Shown here piece by piece: positions 7,810-16,400 of a stretch of DNA of 64,000 nt. Both the position numbers and the translations under genes were made by a program. The notes beneath the pieces are model-generated. The model ran no database searches. It was not told the DNA's origin and saw only the letters and a program-made list of their open reading frames with translations. This stretch comes from GCA-2794515 sp034436155 (lineage in GTDB: Bacteria > Chloroflexota > Anaerolineae > Aggregatilineales > Phototrophicaceae). Where the stretch lies: the NCBI GenBank assembly GCA_034436155.1, contig DAOTVP010000113.1:62001-126000 (forward strand). Reading direction: 5' to 3'. The stretch's first letter is position 1, and the number at the start of each line of letters is the position of its first letter.

Positions 7810-9839
7810 ACCGCACCCAGGCATAGGCAACCGTGAGCGCACGCCTATCAGAACTCGCGCCACCCGTTTGGTCATACGGCGATAGCATCGTGTCATGCAC
7901 CAATTCCAGCAACACAATCTCGCCTTCGGGTATCATATCGGCGGGCAAATCAAACGAATACACAGCCCAACCACCCGATAGCGCCAATTCGGCTATCATC
8001 ACGCCATTCAGCATCACCGTCACGGTCATATTGTCGGTGAATGGCGTGGCGAAAAATTCGACCTGATAATGTTGTGGCACGAGCGTCACACGCACTTGAC
8101 TGATGAGGCTATCCCCACCCCATCGCGCCATCACACCACCCACATCTTCACGCCGAAACCACCCCGATCCCAAAAATTTGCCATCTTCGGCGATGTTGAT
8201 TTCGCCATCCTCAGGAAGGGTTAATCTATCCGCCGTCAGTTGGTCGAGGGGCATCAACACCTGCAAACGGGTTTGATGATGCTCCCAATGCACGCGCTCA
8301 TCCCGATAAAATTGCACATCGTCAATCGGCACATAACGCCCGTCATCATCCAACGCGCTCATCACATCGCCGAAACCATCGCGGTCTACAATGGCGATAT
8401 AAGCATAATTTTCGGCGCGGATTTGTGCTTGAACCGTGCTAGGGTCAAATTGATAGCGATAAAAAATGGCACGATAGTCGTTTAATTCGGTCTGAATTGT
8501 CCGATACGACCCCGCGACAGCAATCGCGGTTTGGTCTGGTGGATACAATTGGCGGATATAATCTCGCGCTTGGTCGTGCGGTGCGGGGATGGTGTGGATG
8601 ATGGTCGCCAGTGGGATGCTTTGGATGGCAAAAAACACCGCCAAGCCCGATGCACCTATCACGCCTACCCCACGTAAAACGGGCTTCATCCGCAAAATGC
8701 GTTCCCAACCTAACCCCGCCCACAGCAACAACGGCGGGATACACGGCAACATCAGACGCGGACGGTTGAGCGAGGTGAATAAAAAGTACGGGATGAACAT
8801 CACCACTGCCCATATCACGATGAACCATGTGGATGGTTTGCGATAATCGGCGCATAAAATGCCAATTATCACCCATCCCGCACAAGCCAGTAGGATGAGC
8901 CATTCAGCCAGTCCAAACGGGCGATACACACTCACGCCCAAGGTCGGCAACAAAAATGTTTCGAGCAAATCGTTTATGCGCGAGGTCAATGTCATGCCCG
9001 CGCTGAAGAGCGAATCGCTGGTGCTGACGTGTTCGCCGTGTTGGGCGATGAGCGCCAGATATGCGTCTAATCCACCGACAGAATTGAGGGTCGGGATGAG
9101 CCAGATGAATACACCAATCGCGCCAAAAATCAGGCTAAAAAGCGGGATACGCCAATTTCGATGACGAATGAGCATCCAGATAAGCGCGAATCCGCATAAC
9201 AAAATCCCCATATAATTCGATTGTGGACGCACGCCCAAACTCAGACCGAGCGCAAATGTGCCGATGACGACCCCGCCCCTAAATCCCCTCCCCATTGCAT
9301 GGAGCGGGGACTTTTCTTCGATATTAATGTGGTTTGTAGGGGCGGGATATATCCCGTCCCTATGATGTTTGTGAGACGATCGCTTATTTTTGATACCCAA
9401 TAAAATTCCCATCCATATCAGCCAAATCGCCAGCAACGCGGTCATCAGACCTGCCGAATCGGATAGCGCCTTCACGCTGGTCAGCCATTGAATAGGCATC
9501 AAATATCAGGGCAATCAGAAACGCGGTCGTGGGTGATTGAAATACGGTTACGCCGATGAAAAATATTATCACCACCGCCAACATGCCCGTGAGGGCGCTC
9601 AGGGTGGTCAACGATGATAACGGATTTTGGATGAGGCTATTCAACCCCTGCGCCGTGAGGATATACAACGGAAAACCGGGCGGTTGGGGTTGTTGGAGCG
9701 ATAAATCGAAGCGCGTCACCGCCAAGCCGAAATTATACGAATCGAAATCGTCATACGAAATGCTTCGGGTGACGAGATAGGCAATGCCGAAAATCAGGCA
9801 GAGCGCCAGCGCATAAACCAGAGTGATGCGTTTGGTCAT
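7793..9839 (-). pseudogene. GT39-like membrane glycosyltransferase, frameshifted
   Basis: The N-terminal part starts at ATG 9839 (MTKRITLVYALALCLIFG) and has the GT39/ArnT-type first loop (YDDFDSYNFGLAV...PQPPGFPLY). The matching C-terminal part is in another frame, open from TTG 9502 to the stop at 7793. The two join sensibly near 9498-9503 (LIALIF then MPIQWLTSV), so one base has been lost or gained, either in the cell or as a sequence error. The C-terminal part has about eight membrane segments and then a beta-rich exterior domain. A repeat is inserted in frame at about 9266-9363. The start overlaps the upstream small gene (ATGA). The sugar donor is unknown; polyprenyl-phosphate-linked sugars are typical of the family. 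Confidence 0.75.
9266..9363. repeat. Family C plus family B repeats inside the GT39-like gene
   Basis: First a family C element (CCCCTAAATCCCCTCCCCAT on the plus strand, with a complementary GGAGCGGGGA), then at 9336-9363 a family B palindrome with arms GTAGGGGCGGGAT and ATCCCGTCCCTA. On the coding strand it is read in frame and gives a hydrophilic loop ending EKSPLHAMGRGFRGG. A similar insert occurs in the second GT39-like gene at 15770-15909. Confidence 0.8.
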
Positions 9840-10096
9840 GCCACAGGGGTCTTATCGGTCTCGCGGGCTTCTTTCAGGTCAAGTTCATACAAAGCGCGTT
9901 CTTTAACCGCTTCGCCAAAAATCGAGATACCCGCGTTCAAACACACCAGCCCAATCACCCCCAAAATAAACCAGCGCAAAAATCCCTTTTTTCTGGCTTT
10001 GGCAGAAATCGCTTCACCTGTGATACTCATGCCCAAGCCAATAAAAATTAGCCCACGCGGAGCGAGTTCATCCCATTTTTCATAATGTTCGTTCAT
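9836..10096 (-). CDS. Small membrane protein of unknown function
   Basis: 86 residues. Two probable membrane segments (GLIFIGLGMSITGEAI and WFILGVIGLVCLNAGISIFG) joined by a basic loop SAKARKKG, with charged ends. No family is recognised. ATG at 10096 with GAGGAT upstream. Its last bases overlap the start of the GT39-like gene by four, so the two are co-transcribed. It may be an accessory of that glycosyltransferase (inference from context only). Confidence 0.65.
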   Translation of the reverse strand: MNEHYEKWDELAPRGLIFIGLGMSITGEAISAKARKKGFLRWFILGVIGLVCLNAGISIFGEAVKERALYELDLKEARETDKTPVA

Positions 10097-10271
10097 CGAA
10101 ATTTATCCTCGCGCTACCACTTTTTGATCATGATAATAGTGTAACGCCGATAGTATCCATGAGCAAGGTGATTTAATCCCCTACAAATATTTCAATTTGG
10201 CATGTAAAATATCGCCAAGTGTATTTGTGCAAACATCCTAAATTGAGTTCATTTTGAGAAAGAAAAAGATC

Positions 10272-11495
10272 ATGCTGAATACCCCAGTGGATTTAACCAA
10301 CGAAGATTACATCCAATTAGAAAAGAAATACAACGCCAATAATTACAAACCCCTCGATGTCGTGTTGGAACGTGGCGAGGGAGTTTGGGTTTGGGATGTT
10401 GAAGGCAACCGCTACCTCGATTTTCTGAGCGCGTATTCTGCCGTGAATCAGGGTCATGCTCACCCTAAAATTTTGCGCGTGATGCAAGAACAAGCCGCCC
10501 GCCTACCCCTGACCTCTCGTGCCTTCCGCAATAATCAACTGCCCCTTTTCGCTCAGGCGTTATGCGAATTGCTCGGTTATGAACGCATGTTGCCCATGAA
10601 TAGCGGTGCAGAAGCCGTCGAAACCGCCATCAAATTGCTCCGTAAATGGGGTTATAAGGTCAAAGGTGTCGCCGAAGGGCAAGCCGAAATCATCGTGTGT
10701 CATGGCAACTTTCAGGGACGCACCACCACCATCGTTGGCTTTAGCGATGAAGACCAATATCGGGATGGTTTTGGTCCGTTCACACCCGGATTCGTGAGTG
10801 TGGATTATGGCGATGCCGATGCGTTAGAACGCGCTATCACGCCCAACACGGTCGGCTTCATGGTCGAGCCAATTCAAGGCGAAGCGGGGATTATCGTCCC
10901 ACCTGATGGCTATCTCAAACGTGTGCGCGAGATTTGTACCAAACACAACATCCTCATGATGGCGGATGAAGTGCAAACAGGCTTGGGACGCACAGGCAAA
11001 TTATTGGCGACCCATTGGGAAGATGTCCGCGCCGATGTCATCACACTCGGCAAAGCCCTATCAGGCGGATTTTACCCCATTTCTGCCGTCTTAGCCGATA
11101 ATGCCATTATGGGCGTATTCAACCCTGGCGATCATGGCTCAACCTTCGGTGGCAACCCCTTGGCGGCGGCAATCGGACGTGAGGCGATTCGCGTATTGGT
11201 GGATGAAGGCATGATAGAAAACGCTCGAACACAAGGCGAATATCTGCTTCATCGTTTGCGCCAAATCGAAAGTGACCACATCAAAGAAGTGCGTGGGAAA
11301 GGCTTGCTCATCGGCGTGGAGCTGAAAGAATCGGCGGGCGGTGCGCGTCGTTTCTGCGAAGCCCTGATGCGCGAAGGCTTATTGAGCAAAGAAACACACG
11401 AAAATGTGGTGCGTTTTGCCCCGCCGTTGGTCATCCAACGCGAAGATATTGATTGGGCGATTGAACGCATTGAGCGCGTTTTCATGATGGAATAA
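10272..11495 (+). CDS. rocD: Ornithine aminotransferase
   Basis: 407 residues from ATG 10272; a TTG at 10254 would add six mostly Lys/Arg residues and is less likely. This is a class III PLP aminotransferase that converts ornithine and a 2-oxo acid to glutamate semialdehyde and an amino acid. The N-terminus ENYIQLE-type motif (EDYIQLEKKYNANNYKPLDVV) and FLSAYSAVNQGHAHPKI are typical of ornithine rather than acetylornithine enzymes. The PLP Lys is Lys261 in TLGKALSGGFYP, and ADEVQTGLGRTG carries the PLP-ring Asp. It stands alone, followed by a repeat array. It links arginine/ornithine breakdown with proline and glutamate. Confidence 0.92.
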   Translation: MLNTPVDLTNEDYIQLEKKYNANNYKPLDVVLERGEGVWVWDVEGNRYLDFLSAYSAVNQGHAHPKILRVMQEQAARLPLTSRAFRNNQLPLFAQALCELLGYERMLPMNSGAEAVETAIKLLRKWGYKVKGVAEGQAEIIVCHGNFQGRTTTIVGFSDEDQYRDGFGPFTPGFVSVDYGDADALERAITPNTVGFMVEPIQGEAGIIVPPDGYLKRVREICTKHNILMMADEVQTGLGRTGKLLATHWEDVRADVITLGKALSGGFYPISAVLADNAIMGVFNPGDHGSTFGGNPLAAAIGREAIRVLVDEGMIENARTQGEYLLHRLRQIESDHIKEVRGKGLLIGVELKESAGGARRFCEALMREGLLSKETHENVVRFAPPLVIQREDIDWAIERIERVFMME

Positions 11496-11507
11496 GTATC
11501 AATTTTC

Positions 11508-11663
11508 GCTGAGGGGTTCAAAACCCCTCAGCTATTCGCATCAAGCGCATTAAAGGCGCTAATACCCACTTCAATAACCGATAGTTCCCCTTACACTTGG
11601 TCAAAAACAGCCCCTTTAGTGGGCTTCCAAAGGTAAATCGCTTGTGGCTTTGAGCCACAAGCG
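11508..11663. repeat. Family A hairpin array
   Basis: Four hairpins: 11508-11532 (perfect 11-bp stem, loop CAA), 11544-11560 (AGCGC/GCGCT), 11609-11625 (AGCCC/GGGCT around CTTTAGT) and 11639-11663 (perfect 11-bp stem, loop TTG). The stem sequences differ from those at 2838-3139 but pair perfectly, and the loops are the same. No coding sequence is seen. Placed just after rocD, it may end its transcription. Confidence 0.85.
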
Positions 11664-11755
11664 AGGCGGAGTAAGTGCCTAAAAAATAGGCAAGCCCTTT
11701 ACAGTCTACGGGTAAGGTGATTAAAATCCCCTTTGGCTATATCGTGATCACAGGA

Positions 11756-13423
11756 ATGGATGATAGCGTGGTGTTTTTATATTGGCTTGGTTGGCTTAGC
11801 AAAAATAGCCCCTTTAGTGGGCTTATAAAACGGTTAACGAAAGGCTTTGAGCCTTTCGCAATCATCACACTCACGACCATCATCCTGACCGCCTGTGGCG
11901 CAGAATCGCCCACCCAACAGGCACTTCAGGCGACTATTCCCGTCATTGAGGATGATGCACCTATCTACACCGCTACCTTCACACCGACCCCATCCGATAC
12001 ACCATCGGCGACACCCACTCATACCGCCACCGCCACCGAGACCGCCACGCCATCCGTCACACCGACACCATCCAACACCTATACGCCAACTTATACCCCA
12101 TCACCTACCTTCACGCCGACCATCACACCAACCCCGCCATTGGTGACGCTCACACCCGCCCAAGTCGTGAATAACACGGTATTCATCCATTCACCTGCCC
12201 CATTTAGCCCCACAGAAGGCTGGAGTTGTGTCGACTTTCCGTGTGAAGATGACATCGCGGGCTTTTTGGAACGGATTCGCGTCCCCGATGGATACACATT
12301 ATCGCATGTCGGAAAATTCCCCGGTCAACCAATGCAAATCACTTATGGGCGAGATGGGCGCTTGTATGCTACATTGCTCATGAATGGCACTCGTGAAGGT
12401 GGGGTATACGTCATGAATCCAGACGGCACATCGCGCCAGTATGGAGCATCTTTTGTATCGCCGATTGGGTTGGCATTTCAGCCCAATAGCGATACGCTCT
12501 ACGTCAGTTCACGTCTATCCGCCACATCAGGTGGCGCGATTTGGCGAATTAACCCCGATGAAACCACCGAACTGGTCATGGATGATTTGCCGTGTTGCTT
12601 TTCGCTGATTGATAATCAGCCCAACGGCATGACCTTCGGACCCGATGGCTATTTGTATATCGGCATCGGCTCACTCACAGACCGCGCCGAACCCCGCGAC
12701 CCGCGCCAAGAACGCAACAGCGCCCTTGTGCCATACGAAGCCAGCATTGTGCGAATCAATCCGCATACGGGCGAAAAAACCGTCTACGCCGAAGGCATCC
12801 GCAACCCGTATGACCTGACATTCGATTCGTTTGGGCAGATGTACGCCACCGATAACGGCATGGTGAGCGGCGCAGGCGATAGAATTTTGCGCGTGTTGCA
12901 GGGTGGCAATTACGGATTTCCGTATTGGCGCGAGCGCGGTTGCGAAGATTGCCCTGTTCGCACAGGCAGTTTCACCATTTTAGCCGATATGCTCACCTTG
13001 CCAGATTATACATTACCGCGTGGGATAGTCGCCTATACGGGGTCACAATTTCCGTCTAACGTATTCAATTCGCTCTTTGTCGCATTTTGGAACGGGACAC
13101 CCAACAGCCAACGCATCGTGCGGATAGACCCGCTCGCTGTGCCATTCACCCCAGAGGAACAAGCCTTATACACGCCAGAACCGTTTGTGACGGGTCTGAT
13201 TCGCCCTGTGGATGTGGTCATCGCGCCTGACGGGTCGTTGGTGATTGCCGATTTCATCTATGGGCATATTTGGCGCGTGTCCTATGTGGGAACAGATACC
13301 CCCCCTGCGCCAACGCATATGCCTAATGTGATTGTATCACCTAGCCCAACATCGGATGTAGCAGAGGTATCACCAACACCCGCATCACCATCGTTATTCG
13401 TGACATCCACACCGAGACCGTAG
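11756..13423 (+). CDS. Glucose/sorbosone dehydrogenase-like lipoprotein
   Basis: About 555 residues from ATG 11756; a GTG at 11717 is also possible. The lipoprotein signal is KRLTKGFEPFAIITLTTIILTAC with the acylated Cys near residue 47. A Thr/Pro linker (TPTPSDTPSATP-type) covers residues about 70-125, then a six-bladed propeller of the soluble glucose dehydrogenase/sorbosone dehydrogenase type: LSHVGKFPGQPMQITYGRDGRLYATL, GMTFGPDGYLYIGIG, EGIRNPYDLTFDSFGQMYATDNG, PVDVVIAPDGSLVIAD. It ends with another Pro/Thr tail. The family oxidises sugars with PQQ, but the cofactor is not provable here. The signal region overlaps a family A repeat (11807-11858), an odd origin for a signal peptide. Confidence 0.8.
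   Translation: MDDSVVFLYWLGWLSKNSPFSGLIKRLTKGFEPFAIITLTTIILTACGAESPTQQALQATIPVIEDDAPIYTATFTPTPSDTPSATPTHTATATETATPSVTPTPSNTYTPTYTPSPTFTPTITPTPPLVTLTPAQVVNNTVFIHSPAPFSPTEGWSCVDFPCEDDIAGFLERIRVPDGYTLSHVGKFPGQPMQITYGRDGRLYATLLMNGTREGGVYVMNPDGTSRQYGASFVSPIGLAFQPNSDTLYVSSRLSATSGGAIWRINPDETTELVMDDLPCCFSLIDNQPNGMTFGPDGYLYIGIGSLTDRAEPRDPRQERNSALVPYEASIVRINPHTGEKTVYAEGIRNPYDLTFDSFGQMYATDNGMVSGAGDRILRVLQGGNYGFPYWRERGCEDCPVRTGSFTILADMLTLPDYTLPRGIVAYTGSQFPSNVFNSLFVAFWNGTPNSQRIVRIDPLAVPFTPEEQALYTPEPFVTGLIRPVDVVIAPDGSLVIADFIYGHIWRVSYVGTDTPPAPTHMPNVIVSPSPTSDVAEVSPTPASPSLFVTSTPRP
11807..11858. repeat. Family A hairpins inside the 5' end of a lipoprotein gene
   Basis: An AGCCC/GGGCT hairpin with loop CTTTAGT (11807-11823) and a perfect 9-bp stem with loop TTG (11838-11858). 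In the gene's frame they encode SPFSGLIKRLTKGFEPFA, which supplies the basic n-region and the beginning of the hydrophobic core of the signal peptide. Confidence 0.8.
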
Positions 13424-13425
13424 GC

Positions 13426-13761
13426 TTAGATATATTCAATGCGATTTAGCATCTCTTCAGGTGATAAGACATTATATATCAACATGAGAGCATTCACCCA
13501 ATCGCCAATATTATGTTTATTCCAACGCCCTTTAACGATGCCCGAATGTGTGACACCATTATGGGCTAATTCCATATAATCCGTGTCATAGGTACATAAC
13601 ACACACCCCATTTGAGAGGCATTCTGGAGATGATTCATATCAGATTCACCCAATAAACCTAAATCACGGGCAGTTACGACCTCAACACCTTTAGAGCGTA
13701 ATTGATGAGCGACTTCAATCTCCACATTTTCATCAAGGTAAAAGCGGATTCGGGTTGCCAA
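13426..13761 (-). CDS. DUF5615 PIN-like toxin
   Basis: 111 residues. DUF5615/Mut7-C-like PIN fold: FYLDENVEIEVAHQLRSKGVEVVTARDLGLLGESD, then HLQNASQMGCVLCTYDTDYMEL with the acidic residues that hold the metal in PIN-type RNases. These proteins are the toxin half of DUF433-DUF5615 pairs and are presumed to cut RNA. TTG start at 13761, overlapping the 3' end of the DUF433 gene by 29 bases, so expression is coupled. It is convergent with the sugar dehydrogenase gene, two bases from its stop. Confidence 0.85.
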   Translation of the reverse strand: MATRIRFYLDENVEIEVAHQLRSKGVEVVTARDLGLLGESDMNHLQNASQMGCVLCTYDTDYMELAHNGVTHSGIVKGRWNKHNIGDWVNALMLIYNVLSPEEMLNRIEYI

Positions 13762-14029
13762 TTTTTTGCTCTTTCGCCTTCAATGTTGCCTCATCATCAT
13801 CTTCAAGTTGTTTATCAATCTCACTTTGATGGTCATAATAATAGGCTAAGGCGGCGTGGACTTGTGCTAATGTTAGACCATACGCTTCAGCGATATAATC
13901 TACACTGCGATGATGATATTGGGTCAATGCGGCAATATCCATCACACGAATGCCTGTACCCGCCACCACAGGGCGACCACCGCGAATTTTGGGGTCTTTG
14001 ATGATATATTCTAGGGCTAAAACTTCCAT
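13733..14029 (-). CDS. DUF433 antitoxin
   Basis: 98 residues from ATG 14029, which has AAGG nine bases upstream; a GTG at 14047 is an alternative. Sequence EYIIKDPKIRGGRPVVAGTGIRVMDIAAL and a helix-turn-helix-like AEAYGLTLAQVHAALAYYYDHQSEID. It is first in the pair and overlaps the DUF5615 gene, the usual antitoxin-toxin order. It is very similar to the solitary copy at 7513-7809. Presumed role: neutralise the PIN-like toxin and repress the operon (family knowledge). Confidence 0.87.
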   Translation of the reverse strand: MEVLALEYIIKDPKIRGGRPVVAGTGIRVMDIAALTQYHHRSVDYIAEAYGLTLAQVHAALAYYYDHQSEIDKQLEDDDEATLKAKEQKIGNPNPLLP

Positions 14030-14082
14030 TAGATATACCTTTTCCACTACAACACCATTTTTACTATATCACAAAATTCGCC

Positions 14083-16398
14083 CTAACGACTGGGGATGCG
14101 TATCGGCAACACGATAAAATCGGAGGTGACACCATCACCATCTAGGACGGGGACAATCGCACCATCGGCGACCCACCCCACGCGCACCGACATGGCTGGT
14201 TGCGATGAGGTCAACAGGTACAGGCGGTCTATCGCGCCATCGGCAGGGGCATATCCGCCCAACGGGATACGGTCTTGTTGGATGATAATCGCGCCAGTTT
14301 CGTCCAATACATGCACAAACCAACTCCAATTCGGGGGGAGATTATCGGCATATTGCCAGTCCAGCGTGATAAAAACACCTTCGCCATATCTTTCAACGGC
14401 ATAGTGCCTGAGTGTGATGGTATCCCCAAAAATCCAATCCGCATCGGCTAAATGCAACACGGATGGATGCACATAAAATAACACCGCCCGATAATCGCCC
14501 GCCCAAACTTCGTTGACGAAGGCGTGTTGGGTGAATAAGTCGCGCTCCATCCAATTATCGGGATGTGCAGGGTTGAACCATGTCACAAACCAACGCAAAC
14601 CGCTATCGGCAAGCGCCGATTCCCATAATTGGGCGATGAACGGGTCATCGGGCGAGGTCGGCGCGTAGACTGTGCGAATATCCCGAAATCCGCGTAGATT
14701 GATGAGGCGCGTATCGTCTGTGGTGGCGATGATAGGCGCAGGTGGCGATAGCGCCGTTTGTAAATCGTGCCGTTTGGCGCGGTCAACATCCGATTCGCCT
14801 CGTATGGCGGTGATAGCCATGCCGATACAGACCAGCACCAGCGTAAAAATCGGCACATACCGATGGCGAATCAGCGCCAACAATCCCGCCAGCCCAATCA
14901 TGCCAATCGCAATAACCAATATCAGCGTGTCGCCGTGTTTTATCCACGCCCAATGAAACGACTCACCGTTGACGAACATCGTCCAATTGGCGACGATGGC
15001 GCTCAATTCGGGATAATACATGAGCGCGTTAGCGAGTTTATCTTCGTGTTGGGCATATAACACGCCTTCATGGGTGTTGAAATCGTAGAGTGTGCCGAGC
15101 AATTGCATTAGGATAGAGAAGATGAATAGGGTGATGAGGATGAAACGCGCCCGAACCCCACCGCCACCAAGTGGAGAGGGGGCTAAAGGCACGCTATTCA
15201 CGGCTGTAGGGGCATGATATATCATGCCCTTACGGGGATAAATCGCATATTGCACCAACGGCGCAAGCGATAAGACTAGCAATGGGATAATCGGCACTAA
15301 AAATCGTGCACCCCACACCACGCCACCATGCCAACTCCACCACAAGGCATAAATGACCGATTGCACCGCCACACACACGATTATCAACAACGCCAACGAT
15401 GGATTTTTACGATAGGTCAGCCATAAGCCGATTGGTACAAGCCACATCAACGGCATATACCATATCATGCCCCGCCACGGGCTGAGATATAAGCCATATA
15501 ACCCTGTGAATAGCGGGGTCGAAAATCCTTCACCTTCGCCGAATTTATATCCCGTCTCGGTGAGTGCGCCATAACGCGATAGATTGACCATCGCTACCAC
15601 AATCGTGATGGTCATCATCGCGCCGATAGCCATCAGGATGAGGTCACGCACACGGCGGGTACGAAAGACTAAATACAGGGCAAAAATCGGGATGAACGCG
15701 ATATAAGTCAGGTTGATACCCGTCAATAATCCGAGTAGGATGCCACAAATCAATATAACACCAACCTCACCCCTAAATCCCCTCTCCAAATGGAGAGGGG
15801 ACTTTTCATGCGGAGAATTTTGATTTTCTCCCCCTTCTCCAGTTTGGAGAAGGGATGGTGATTCTGTTTTTTGCGGGGTTCGTAGGGACGCGATTAATCG
15901 CGTCCCTACAGGCATGATACGAATAATCACCATCATCAGCAACCCCGCCAACGGTTCACCGAACAGGGTTTGGGTATACACCCAATACAAAGATCCCCAC
16001 CCCAACATCAACCCGATGATAAATGCCGTTTTTTTGCCGTATCCCAAATGCACAACCACATCAAATAACACCAATGCCGTGAGTGTGCTAACAATGGCAT
16101 TGAATAAATGGGCAGTCGCTTGGAGGGGCGCATCGGGCAACAGGTCGTTCAGCCAAACCAACGGCATAAGTGCCAACGAAGGCGTGATTCCCTTTTTGCT
16201 ATACAGATTATCGTCCATGCCGAATGTCCCCATGCGCCCTTTGGGGATGATGAGATAATCCACCGCGCCCATGATGTTGATGTTGCCCGTCTGAGCGGTT
16301 GCGAGGATAGCATAACCATCGGCGCTTTGCACACGGTCATTGAATGTGAGGATATACGCGCCCATCAACAGGCATATCAGCATGACGCGATATGGCAT
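14083..16398 (-). CDS. GT39-like membrane glycosyltransferase with repeat-derived insertions
   Basis: 771 residues. A signal-like first membrane segment (MLICLLMGAYILTF), an acidic first exterior loop (QSADGYAILATA...), about ten more hydrophobic segments and a C-terminal beta-sandwich-like domain (DADWIFGDTITLRHYAVERYGEGVFITLDW). The fold is that of GT39/ArnT-type enzymes using polyprenyl-phosphate sugars; the acceptor is unknown. Two hydrophilic stretches are encoded by repeats in frame: about 15770-15909 (SPSLLQTGEGGE... EKSPLHLERGFRG) and about 15158-15233 (MIYHAPTAVNSVPLAPSPLG). It starts two bases after the stop of the FAD oxidoreductase gene, so it is the last gene of a three-gene operon. 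Confidence 0.75.
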   Translation of the reverse strand: MPYRVMLICLLMGAYILTFNDRVQSADGYAILATAQTGNINIMGAVDYLIIPKGRMGTFGMDDNLYSKKGITPSLALMPLVWLNDLLPDAPLQATAHLFNAIVSTLTALVLFDVVVHLGYGKKTAFIIGLMLGWGSLYWVYTQTLFGEPLAGLLMMVIIRIMPVGTRLIASLRTPQKTESPSLLQTGEGGENQNSPHEKSPLHLERGFRGEVGVILICGILLGLLTGINLTYIAFIPIFALYLVFRTRRVRDLILMAIGAMMTITIVVAMVNLSRYGALTETGYKFGEGEGFSTPLFTGLYGLYLSPWRGMIWYMPLMWLVPIGLWLTYRKNPSLALLIIVCVAVQSVIYALWWSWHGGVVWGARFLVPIIPLLVLSLAPLVQYAIYPRKGMIYHAPTAVNSVPLAPSPLGGGGVRARFILITLFIFSILMQLLGTLYDFNTHEGVLYAQHEDKLANALMYYPELSAIVANWTMFVNGESFHWAWIKHGDTLILVIAIGMIGLAGLLALIRHRYVPIFTLVLVCIGMAITAIRGESDVDRAKRHDLQTALSPPAPIIATTDDTRLINLRGFRDIRTVYAPTSPDDPFIAQLWESALADSGLRWFVTWFNPAHPDNWMERDLFTQHAFVNEVWAGDYRAVLFYVHPSVLHLADADWIFGDTITLRHYAVERYGEGVFITLDWQYADNLPPNWSWFVHVLDETGAIIIQQDRIPLGGYAPADGAIDRLYLLTSSQPAMSVRVGWVADGAIVPVLDGDGVTSDFIVLPIRIPSR
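15158..15233. repeat. Repeat cluster inside GT39-like gene (families C and B)
   Basis: A C-like CCACCAAGTGGAGAGGGGGCTAA stretch followed at 15206-15233 by a family B palindrome with arms GTAGGGGCATGAT and ATCATGCCCTTAC. It is kept in frame in the host gene and encodes a loop between two membrane segments. Confidence 0.75.
15770..15909. repeat. Repeat cluster inside GT39-like gene (two family C, one family B)
   Basis: Family C hairpin CCCCTCTCCAAATGGAGAGGGG at about 15779-15800, a second CCCCTTCTCC...GGAGAAGGG at about 15831-15855, and a perfect 28-base family B palindrome at 15882-15909 (14-base arms starting GTAGGGACGCGATT). All are read in frame. The encoded loop is hydrophilic and lies just before a membrane segment, at the place where the other GT39-like gene has its insertion. 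Confidence 0.85.
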
Positions 16399-16400
16399 AA

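Noticed and set aside
14083..16398. Reading the repeats in the GT39-like gene as a sign of a pseudogene
   Set aside because: The frame is open throughout, and both sides keep membrane and domain pattern.
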